Shown here: piece after piece, positions 6,765-11,925 of the stretch
Layout of the letters: every line of letters starts with the position of its first letter
How positions within the stretch are numbered: position 1 is the stretch's first letter
From: Candidatus Levyibacteriota bacterium
GTDB taxonomy: Bacteria > Patescibacteriota > Microgenomatia > Levybacterales > GWA1-39-11
Assembly: GCA_016204525.1 (NCBI GenBank)
Contig: JACQKO010000067.1
Location: forward strand, 1 to 12,614
Direction: 5' to 3'
DNA: 12,614 bases
Translations under genes and position numbers: made by a program
The notes under the pieces: generated by a model
What the model was told of the DNA's origin: nothing
What the model saw: the letters and a program-made list of their open reading frames with translations, nothing else
Database searches by the model: none

Positions 6765-6773
6765 AGTATATCA
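6765..6773 (-). promoter_or_regulatory. Leaderless extended -10 promoter of the VTT-like gene
   Basis: The minus strand reads TGA-TATACT, 6 nt (TATTTA), then ATG. Initiation 7 nt downstream coincides with the start codon. There is no convincing -35 and no ribosome-binding site. Confidence 0.6.
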
Positions 6774-6810
6774 AAATAAGAACACGATTATGGCAAACTA
6801 AGAAGCTTTA

Positions 6811-7053
6811 TCATTGGAATGTCGGGAGTTCAAGTGAGAATAAAGCCTCTAGGAAAATAAAAGTAAGAACAACCGTGGCTATAATAGAAATAATAGTGTT
6901 TGTTTTAAGCGCCGCCTTTAAAAGTCTTGGTAATCCAAATCCCAATTTCCTGCTTACCGCGCCTACACGCTGCGCATATAAGAAATTATAAGTTGCAAGA
7001 AATATAGCGAAAAATAAAAATAAGCTATAAAGCACTATGGTTATGTATTCCAT
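6811..7053 (-). CDS. Small two-helix membrane protein of unknown function
   Basis: 80 residues with two transmembrane helices (about 5-25 and 52-74) joined by a basic loop (RVGAVSRKLGFGLPRLLKAALK), which by the positive-inside rule would face the cytoplasm. The ATG at 7053 lies inside the last codons of the broken PH gene (13-nt overlap), and GGAAGGGAA stands upstream, so it is translated from the same mRNA. No family is recognised. The intact coupling signals suggest it remains translatable even though the upstream gene has an internal stop. Confidence 0.75.
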   Translation of the reverse strand: MEYITIVLYSLFLFFAIFLATYNFLYAQRVGAVSRKLGFGLPRLLKAALKTNTIISIIATVVLTFIFLEALFSLELPTFQ

Positions 7054-7730
7054 GACATATTCCCTTCCCGAATTCTTGCTGGCCTTATTGTCTCAGCGTA
7101 TCGCCATTTTTTAGGGTTTCCCTTGCTTTTGATATACCATGCTCCCTCGCCATCCCCGTCTTCTTCAGGAGCGAGATCGTTTTGTACCATCGGCATAGGA
7201 CAGAGAGCACTCTCAAGATGTGTTTCTATTTTCTTGGGGTCGGGGACGTTTTCAAAAACGAATTCTTCCTGATGGGTCGGTCTGTCAAACGTAACAATAA
7301 CATCCCCAATGTCTAAGAACTCGTTTATGGCTCCTCCTACTTTTGAATCAATTTCCGTACATTTAACCTGATCAAGAAGGACTTCGTTCACCTCACGGGA
7401 GGAGAGAGGCCTATATGAAACCTCAATAATTTTTCTGTTAGTCGCAATGTAGAAGCTAAAATACCAATCTATTATTGATCTTATTATTATAGTTGATATA
7501 AATATCAAAACTACCAGAATTCCCGAGATTAATAATTATAAGTAAGAAGAAACAAGAGGTAATAGGAGGACTGAAGCTATGAGTGAGATAACACCAAAAA
7601 TTAAGGCTGCTGAAACAGGTAGGATGAAGACCAAAGGATGTTTTCTTTGAACCAATAGGAGTTCTTCGCCCGGTAGGGTGACAAATCTTGAACGGACAGC
7701 GCGGATAAAGCGGTTTTCTCCGTTGTGCAT
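7041..7730 (-). pseudogene. Membrane bacterial PH-domain protein interrupted by an in-frame TAA
   Basis: Two open pieces lie in the same frame: 7730-7536 (64 residues, ending at TAA 7538-7536) and 7535-7041 (164 codons after the stop). Joined, they give a normal bPH2/YdbS-like membrane protein of about 228 residues. The first piece has the N-terminal 'LPGEELLLVQRKHPLVFILP' and TM1. TM2 spans the stop (...VSSYL-stop-LLISGILVVLIFIS). The PH domain follows with 'FYIATNRKIIEVSYRPL', 'VNEVLLDQV' and 'LDIGDVIVTF', then an acidic C-terminal tail. No frame change is needed, so this is a nonsense mutation or a base-calling error, not a frameshift. The start ATG has a near-perfect AAAGGAGGT site 5 nt upstream. 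If it is real, only a 64-residue one-helix peptide would be made. A TATAAT coincides with the stop, but the downstream piece has no ATG start nearby (the first candidate is TTG 7508). Confidence 0.8.
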
Positions 7731-7735
7731 AATTT

Positions 7736-7744
7736 ACCTCCTTT
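7736..7744 (-). promoter_or_regulatory. Strong Shine-Dalgarno site of the PH-domain gene
   Basis: AAAGGAGGT, 5 nt before the ATG at 7730, is the longest anti-Shine-Dalgarno match in the window. It shows that the organism keeps canonical ribosome binding alongside the leaderless starts, and it fixes the start of this gene. Confidence 0.8.
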
Positions 7745-7812
7745 ATGACAAAGAGCTATTAAATTATTATCGTCTGTTGCCTCATCCATATGTTTTGAAT
7801 AATTGCTCCCTC

Positions 7813-7841
7813 TTTATACTCTATAAAAACTACTCGGTCAG
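7813..7841 (-). promoter_or_regulatory. Promoter of the PH-domain/80-aa operon, divergent from the regulator
   Basis: The minus strand has CTGACC, 17 nt, then TATAAA. The predicted start is near 7806 and gives a leader of about 75 nt. The palindrome at 7863-7878 is centred about 64 bp upstream of this start, a distance compatible with class I activation by a Crp-family dimer. Confidence 0.5.
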
Positions 7842-7862
7842 CGACATATGTTACCAAAAAAT

Positions 7863-7878
7863 TGTAAGATTGCTTACA
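7863..7878. promoter_or_regulatory. Candidate operator: TGTAAG-N4-CTTACA palindrome
   Basis: A perfect 6-bp inverted repeat with a 4-bp centre (ATTG). It extends outward, after one mismatch, by three further A/T pairs (AAA at 7859-7861, TTT at 7880-7882). The geometry GTA-N8-TAC is that of Crp/Fnr-family sites (compare NtcA GTA-N8-TAC and CRP GTG-N8-CAC). It covers the -35 box of the adjacent Crp/Fnr-type gene, so autorepression is the simplest reading. Confidence 0.65.
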
Positions 7879-7898
7879 TTTTAGGCATGTGGTATAAT
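7870..7898 (+). promoter_or_regulatory. Promoter of the Crp/Fnr-family gene
   Basis: TTGCTT, exactly 17 nt, then TATAAT preceded by TGG (extended -10). The predicted start near 7905 leaves a leader of about 17 nt without a Shine-Dalgarno sequence. The -35 hexamer lies inside the palindrome at 7863-7878. Confidence 0.75.
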
Positions 7899-7921
7899 CG
7901 GGGTGCATAAAGCAAAAGCTT

Positions 7922-8563
7922 ATGACTCTTGAGGAATTTTTTTCAAAATTCAGGCTGCTTCACTATAAAAAGCACGAAGTTATTATCCGGCCTGGTGACG
8001 ATCCTCCGGGAGTGTTCTTCCTCTCCCGCGGCTACGTAAAAGTTTACACTCTCTCCGAATCCGGTCAAGAGTTAAGTCTCATAATTTTTAAACCCGGTGA
8101 CTTTTTCCCCCTGATTTGGGCGTTCAATGACGTTCCTCTTAATCAGTATTGTGAAGCTATGGCGTCTATTGAAGTTTATCGCAGCTCAAAAGATGAATTC
8201 AAAAAATTTTTACAAAGCAATCCCGAGGTATTATGGGAAGTCACGAGCAAAGTATTAGTTCGACTTCGCGGAATTCTTGAGAGAATGGAATATATGGTTT
8301 TTGGCAACGCACATCAAAAGGTATCATCAATTCTTGTAATATGTGCCGAAAGATTTGGAGTTAAAAGAGATGGGGAAATTTTGATAAGAGTTCCCCTAAC
8401 ACACCGAGACATAGCAAGCCTGATAGGCTTAACACGTGAAACAACAAGTGTCGAATTAAAGAAACTTGATAAGATGAAAATTATTTCTAAAAAGGGAGGA
8501 TTTTTCCGCATTAAAAAACTTGAGAAGCTCAAAGAAGAAGCGCAGTGGTACAAATACGAATAG
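7922..8563 (+). CDS. Crp/Fnr-family transcriptional regulator
   Basis: 213 residues. Residues about 8-100 are a cyclic-nucleotide-binding-type beta barrel ('HEVIIRPGDDPPGVFFLSRGYVKVY', 'LSLIIFKPGDFFPLIWAF'). About 105-130 form the dimer helix, and 145-205 a winged helix-turn-helix ('LTHRDIASLIGLTRETTSVELKKLDKMKII', then the wing 'KKGGFFRIKKL'). The cAMP phosphate-binding signature (GE...RSA) of E. coli CRP is absent. The N-terminal cysteine cluster of FNR is also absent; the only cysteines are C77 and C141. The effector is therefore unknown. The recognition helix reads T-R-E-T-T-S-V: the Arg and Glu of CRP (R180, E181) are kept but the position of R185 is Val, so a site other than TGTGA is expected. 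The likely target is the palindrome over its own promoter and possibly the divergent membrane-protein operon. Confidence 0.92.
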   Translation: MTLEEFFSKFRLLHYKKHEVIIRPGDDPPGVFFLSRGYVKVYTLSESGQELSLIIFKPGDFFPLIWAFNDVPLNQYCEAMASIEVYRSSKDEFKKFLQSNPEVLWEVTSKVLVRLRGILERMEYMVFGNAHQKVSSILVICAERFGVKRDGEILIRVPLTHRDIASLIGLTRETTSVELKKLDKMKIISKKGGFFRIKKLEKLKEEAQWYKYE

Positions 8564-8567
8564 AGCG

Positions 8568-8596
8568 TTGACAAGTGTTAAATAATTTGTTATTTT
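8568..8596 (+). promoter_or_regulatory. Promoter of ilvC
   Basis: A consensus TTGACA -35, exactly 17 nt, then TATTTT preceded by TGT (extended -10). It lies in the 58-bp gap after the regulator gene. The predicted start near 8603 gives a leader of about 19 nt without a ribosome-binding site. This separates ilvC transcription from the regulator gene and rules out the TTG at 8595 (inside the -10 box) as start. Confidence 0.75.
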
Positions 8597-8621
8597 GGCA
8601 GTCCTTCTGCCCAGCGTAATT

Positions 8622-10166
8622 ATGCCATCTTTTAGAAGCCCAGAAGGAGATCCGCGACAAAGAAGGGGGCAGGAACCCCAACGCCCTCAGATTGGCACTG
8701 AGTTTGATTTTGGAGGAGTGAAAGAAAGAGTTGTAACAAGAGATGATTTTCCCCTCCCAAGAGCAAGACAGACTTTAAGAGACGAAACAATAGCAGTTAT
8801 TGGCTATGGAGTACAGGGGCCGGCACAGGGTTTAAACCTTCGCGACAATGGTTTCAGAGTAATAGTCGGGCAGAGAGAAGGGATAACCTATGATAAGGCA
8901 GTTGAAGATGGATGGGTTCCTGGAGTCAATCTATTCTCAATCGAAGAAGCTGTAAAGCGCGCAACGCAGCCTCAGGAAAGAAGATTGATCCCCGGTCAAG
9001 TGCAATATCTACTCTCTGATGCCGGGCAAAAAGACCAATGGCCGCAAATTTTACCTCTGCTTAGACCCGGTACTAATTTTTACTTCTCCCACGGGCTTTC
9101 TTATACTTTTAGGGACCAATCAGGAGTTGTGCCTCCAGATGGCAACGATGTTACAATGGTTGCTCCAAAAGGACCGGGTAGAAGCCTCCGGGCGCATTTC
9201 CTGGAAGGACGCGGAATAAATTCAAGCTATGCCGTTGGACAAGATGCAACAGGCCGAGCGCTTGAGAGAGCCCTTGCAACCGGTATGGCCATTGGGTCCG
9301 GATTTTTGTTTGAAACCACTTTTGAGGATGAAGTATTTTCTGATTTAACCGGAGAACGGGGTGTTTTATTGGGAGCTGTTTATGGGCTTTGGCAGGGCGC
9401 CTATAATGTTTTGCGTCGGCAAAATAATTTATCACCTGACGATGCGGCGCTTCATACAGTTGAGATTTCTACTCAAACAATATCGAAAATTATCGGAGAA
9501 AAAGGCGGGGACGGCTTGTTAAGAGATTTGCCGCCTAATTTAGTTCCTTACTTTTTAGGCGGGTTTAGAAGTGCCTATGAGCGCAGCAGACCTGTTTTTG
9601 TAGATCTATATGAAAAAGTCGAATCGGGGGTTGAGGCGAGAAGAGTGCTTGAAGCAAATAGCAAGCTTGATTACAGGGAAACATTAAACGGGGAACTTGC
9701 AGAAATACGCGATTCGGAATTTGGGCGTGCTGCAACAATCGTAAGACAGAGACGAGACAGCGGACCTACTGTTCCAGAAGGCATTGAAAACAGATTCGAT
9801 GCTCTTATGGCCGGCGCACTTGTTGGGATAATGCACGTGCAGTATGAGCTTTTTAGAGAAAAAGGACACAAGCCAAGTGAGGCATTTAATGAAACGGTTG
9901 AAGAGGCAACTCAGAGTCTATACCCCCTAGTAGATAGAAACGGAATTGACTGGATGTATGCCAATTGTTCAACAACTGCGCAGCGCGGCGCGCTTGACTG
10001 GAACGGCCGCTTTAGAGATGTGCTTGAGAGAGGGTTTGTCGACGCATATCAGCAAGAGCACGTTATATCTCAAAGTCTCCTGAGTCATATTCAGGATTCT
10101 GAGATGTGGAGAGCAGGTAAAACTGTACGAGATCTCAGGCCTGAGAATCAACGCCTTGTTGATTAA
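8622..10166 (+). CDS. ilvC: Ketol-acid reductoisomerase, long (duplicated-domain) form
   Basis: 514 residues from the ATG at 8622. The enzyme converts 2-acetolactate or 2-aceto-2-hydroxybutyrate to the dihydroxy acids of valine/isoleucine synthesis, using NAD(P)H and Mg2+. After about 50 polar residues the Rossmann domain shows 'IGYGVQGPAQGLNLRDNG' (60-77) and the catalytic 'FSHGL' (155-159). 'GRGINSSYAV' (197-206) and the metal ligands in 'SDLTGERG' (D241, E245) follow. Two knotted C-terminal domains come next: a divergent copy (about 250-378) and a conserved copy (about 395-510) with 'NETVEEATQSLYPL' and 'CSTTAQRGALDW', carrying the second metal and substrate residues. Many stretches recall yeast Ilv5, but the duplicated domain is the class II layout. 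No other ilv or leu gene is in view. The 3' end overlaps the convergent cupin gene by 32 bp. Confidence 0.95.
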   Translation: MPSFRSPEGDPRQRRGQEPQRPQIGTEFDFGGVKERVVTRDDFPLPRARQTLRDETIAVIGYGVQGPAQGLNLRDNGFRVIVGQREGITYDKAVEDGWVPGVNLFSIEEAVKRATQPQERRLIPGQVQYLLSDAGQKDQWPQILPLLRPGTNFYFSHGLSYTFRDQSGVVPPDGNDVTMVAPKGPGRSLRAHFLEGRGINSSYAVGQDATGRALERALATGMAIGSGFLFETTFEDEVFSDLTGERGVLLGAVYGLWQGAYNVLRRQNNLSPDDAALHTVEISTQTISKIIGEKGGDGLLRDLPPNLVPYFLGGFRSAYERSRPVFVDLYEKVESGVEARRVLEANSKLDYRETLNGELAEIRDSEFGRAATIVRQRRDSGPTVPEGIENRFDALMAGALVGIMHVQYELFREKGHKPSEAFNETVEEATQSLYPLVDRNGIDWMYANCSTTAQRGALDWNGRFRDVLERGFVDAYQQEHVISQSLLSHIQDSEMWRAGKTVRDLRPENQRLVD

Positions 10167-10566
10167 TTTCTTCAATTTCTTCATATCCTGTAAAGCCGGG
10201 GACCATCCTTGAAGTAAAAAATAACGGCCGAGGACCATTATTTATAACACCAAAAACTTCATAAGGCTTAATGGTAATAACTAAAAGTTCGCTTGAAATT
10301 TTTTCAGAACCGTCTGCGCGTAAAATTTCAAAATCTCCCGGTTCGTAGGAAGTTACTTGTTCCCGCCATTCGGGTTCCCTTTTGTGGATGTGTCTTGGAA
10401 TTTGAGAATTCGGATTTACTTTTAACGCAAAGACGGAGAGAAGGGGCATATCAGGATTCTCGGGATTAATTTCCTCATCCAGCTTAAAAACAAATACTCC
10501 TGGATAAGGAGTTTCCTCCCAGAAAAGCGCTTCCCAATCAGGAGTCCCAACCGTTTCACGCGCCAT
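10135..10566 (-). CDS. Small single-domain cupin-like protein
   Basis: 143 residues, probably one cupin barrel. Motif 1 is recognisable as 'PRHIHKREPEW' (57-67), with H59, H61 and E64 at the usual metal-ligand places, followed by 'YEPGDFEIL'. Motif 2 is 'KPYEVFGVINNG' (100-111): the Pro and Asn are there, but the usual His is Gly (G106). Metal binding would thus be three-liganded or absent. Cupins include sugar epimerases, dioxygenases and small-molecule sensors; the role here is unknown. The ATG at 10566 follows TATACT by 9 nt, so it is nearly leaderless. The last 10 codons overlap the end of ilvC on the opposite strand. Confidence 0.75.
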   Translation of the reverse strand: MARETVGTPDWEALFWEETPYPGVFVFKLDEEINPENPDMPLLSVFALKVNPNSQIPRHIHKREPEWREQVTSYEPGDFEILRADGSEKISSELLVITIKPYEVFGVINNGPRPLFFTSRMVPGFTGYEEIEEINQQGVDSQA

Positions 10567-10575
10567 ACGCAGCGA

Positions 10576-10604
10576 AGTATACTACTTCCTCGCTACGACC
10601 ACAA
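10576..10604 (-). promoter_or_regulatory. Promoter of the cupin gene, built on a methyltransferase-tail remnant
   Basis: The minus strand has TTGTGG, exactly 17 nt, then TATACT, then 9 nt and ATG. The -35 hexamer and the spacer coincide with codons of the relic tail (RWGANNVVVVARK-stop) at 10582-10623, and the -10 follows directly after the relic stop codon. The predicted leader is about 2 nt. Confidence 0.6.
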
Positions 10605-10623
10605 CATTATTCGCCCCCCACCT
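10582..10623 (-). pseudogene. Relic C-terminal tail of a methyltransferase gene
   Basis: Read on the minus strand this gives RWGANNVVVVARK and a stop (TAG 10584-10582). It closely parallels the tail RWKPNNIVIVAKK of the methyltransferase at 11909-12614. Nothing methyltransferase-like lies upstream of it: the frame simply runs antisense through the surface-protein gene. It is interpreted as a leftover 3' end of a lost gene. The 24-bp segment 10600-10623 recurs at 11902-11925. Confidence 0.55.
10600..10623. repeat. Direct repeat, copy 1 (flanks the surface-protein gene)
   Basis: The last 20 bases (10604-10623, ACATTATTCGCCCCCCACCT) are identical to 11906-11925. With four further bases at the left end the match is 23 of 24. 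The two copies are in the same orientation, 1302 bp apart, one on each side of the plus-strand gene at 10648-11877. Confidence 0.85.
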
Positions 10624-10632
10624 ATGATGTTT

Positions 10633-10641
10633 TGTTATACT
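10633..10641 (+). promoter_or_regulatory. Leaderless extended -10 promoter of the surface-protein gene
   Basis: TGT-TATACT is followed by 6 nt (AAAAAC) and the ATG at 10648. There is no -35 (GCCCCC, from the direct repeat, stands at that place). Initiation is predicted at or next to the start codon. It favours 10648 over the ATGs at 10624 and 10627, which lie upstream of the box. Confidence 0.6.
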
Positions 10642-10647
10642 AAAAAC

Positions 10648-11877
10648 ATGGAACCAACAACCCAAGAAAACATAACGAATACACCCAACATTCAACCTCA
10701 GTTTCAAACGCCTCCTCAGCCCAGAAAGCCAGCCTTTAATAAACGAACAGCTATTCTTGCCTCGACAGTAATTATTGCGCTTGTCATAATTGTCGGAATT
10801 ATAGGTTATATTTTTAAGGATTATCTTTTTCTTTTGGGCGTTGAACGAAAGGATCCGACTCCTACAGCTTTCTTGCAAGATACCAAAAAGACTTACGCAA
10901 ATGACTATTGGGGTTTTTCTGTAAAATATCCAAAGAATTGGTTTTTCAATGAAGGACAAAGTGGACAATATTATTCTTTTGCGTCATACAATCAAGAAGA
11001 TTATCCGGTCGGATATATTCCAAACAAACAAAATTTAAATATGATAGTTAGAATTCTAAATGAAAGTGCTTATGATAGATATGCATCTCCAACGGCAAAG
11101 ATTAGAGAAATAAGCGGACTTGAGGCAATTGAAGTAGAGGAAAGATCCGCATTAGGACCTCGAGATAGAGATATTATAAGGAAATATAATAGTGAAGAAA
11201 TGCTTAATGATCATTACACTCGAAGTTATTATATAAAACGAAACGGTTACGCTTTTGCCATAATCGCTGATCGCGCCGATTCCGCATTGATTTCTAATTT
11301 TGATGAATTCGTAAGCGATTTCCAATTTACAAAAACGAGGGAATATATGAGTGAAACGGGGAATCCTCCCAAAGGGAAGTTTTATTCGCAAGATGTGAAG
11401 CTCGGATACATTTTTGAATATCCTGGCAACTTCACCGTTAAAGGCGATTCATATGCTGCGTTTTTTTATCCCCCTACGACTGAAATGAATCCACTTTTCG
11501 CTCCGTATATCAAAGTAGAACCTATAGACAATATCTATAATGATTCAGAACTTTTTGAAGAAAATATCATTCAAGTTGCCTCAGGCTTCTGCGATGCGAG
11601 TGGACCAACAGGTTCCACATACTGTCCTAAAGAAAGCATAGCTTTGAAAAAGTTTATGAATAAATATAATGCTGAAGGATACGAAGTCCAACGCATAAGA
11701 GTAAATGAATCTTATCTTGGTTCAAAATCTAAAACTAAACAAAATGAAACTCTATTTGTATATAAGTTGGATACGCCTGACAATTTTATGATTATGTTTA
11801 CAGCAAGTGAACCAGAGATTAATAATGAACTGAAAGAAATCGCGGAAACCTTTAAGTATCTACCCATTAAAGAATAA
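10648..11877 (+). CDS. Membrane-anchored extracellular protein with two PsbP-like repeats
   Basis: 409 residues. A Pro/Gln/Thr-rich cytoplasmic N-terminus (1-32) is followed by one transmembrane helix (about 35-55, TAILASTVIIALVIIVGIIG), so the rest is outside the cell. Two similar domains follow. The first, about 84-230, begins 'YANDYWGFSVKYPKNWFF' and ends 'FDEFVSDFQFTK'. The second, about 248-406, begins 'VKLGYIFEYPGNFTV' and ends 'LKEIAETFKYLPI'. The 'GFSxxYPxNW' opening and 'F...T/DFxF' ending are typical of PsbP/DUF1795-like surface domains; no enzymatic residues are evident. Two cysteines (C314, C326) in the second domain could form a disulfide. The gene sits between two direct repeats that are relics of methyltransferase ends. 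Confidence 0.8.
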   Translation: MEPTTQENITNTPNIQPQFQTPPQPRKPAFNKRTAILASTVIIALVIIVGIIGYIFKDYLFLLGVERKDPTPTAFLQDTKKTYANDYWGFSVKYPKNWFFNEGQSGQYYSFASYNQEDYPVGYIPNKQNLNMIVRILNESAYDRYASPTAKIREISGLEAIEVEERSALGPRDRDIIRKYNSEEMLNDHYTRSYYIKRNGYAFAIIADRADSALISNFDEFVSDFQFTKTREYMSETGNPPKGKFYSQDVKLGYIFEYPGNFTVKGDSYAAFFYPPTTEMNPLFAPYIKVEPIDNIYNDSELFEENIIQVASGFCDASGPTGSTYCPKESIALKKFMNKYNAEGYEVQRIRVNESYLGSKSKTKQNETLFVYKLDTPDNFMIMFTASEPEINNELKEIAETFKYLPIKE

Positions 11878-11901
11878 TTTTTATATCTTCACTGCCTTAA
11901 T

Positions 11902-11925
11902 CACCACATTATTCGCCCCCCACCT
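11902..11925. repeat. Direct repeat, copy 2 (methyltransferase 3' junction)
   Basis: Second copy of the repeat at 10600-10623. On the minus strand, in a frame different from that of the methyltransferase, it begins a second relic tail reading RWGANNVVIKAVKI and a stop (11881-11925). The surviving methyltransferase reads into it out of frame and stops at TAA 11911-11909. Confidence 0.85.

Noticed and set aside
7536..7538. Genetic-code reassignment as explanation for the internal stop
   Set aside because: The known Patescibacteria recoding concerns UGA, and this codon is TAA. TGA also ends several normal genes here.
7400..7560. Frameshift in the PH-domain gene
   Set aside because: The two pieces are separated by the stop plus exactly nine codons in the same frame, so no indel is needed.
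7601..7789. 62-codon minus-strand frame starting MDEATDDNN
   Set aside because: It overlaps the PH-domain gene in another frame, lacks a ribosome-binding site and has no domain. The strong AAAGGAGGT belongs to the ATG at 7730.
8595..8621. TTG start of ilvC at 8595
   Set aside because: The TTG overlaps the -10 hexamer and lies upstream of the predicted transcription start; the ATG at 8622 is the first usable start.
10624..10647. Start of the surface-protein gene at the ATG at 10624
   Set aside because: It lies upstream of the TGT-TATACT box, and the extra residues (MMFCYTKN) are not typical of the N-terminus. The ATG at 10648 fits the promoter.
10585..10968. Minus-strand frame of 128 codons across 10582-10968
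   Set aside because: Most of it is antisense to the surface-protein gene. Only its last 14 codons (the methyltransferase-like tail) carry a signal, reported separately.
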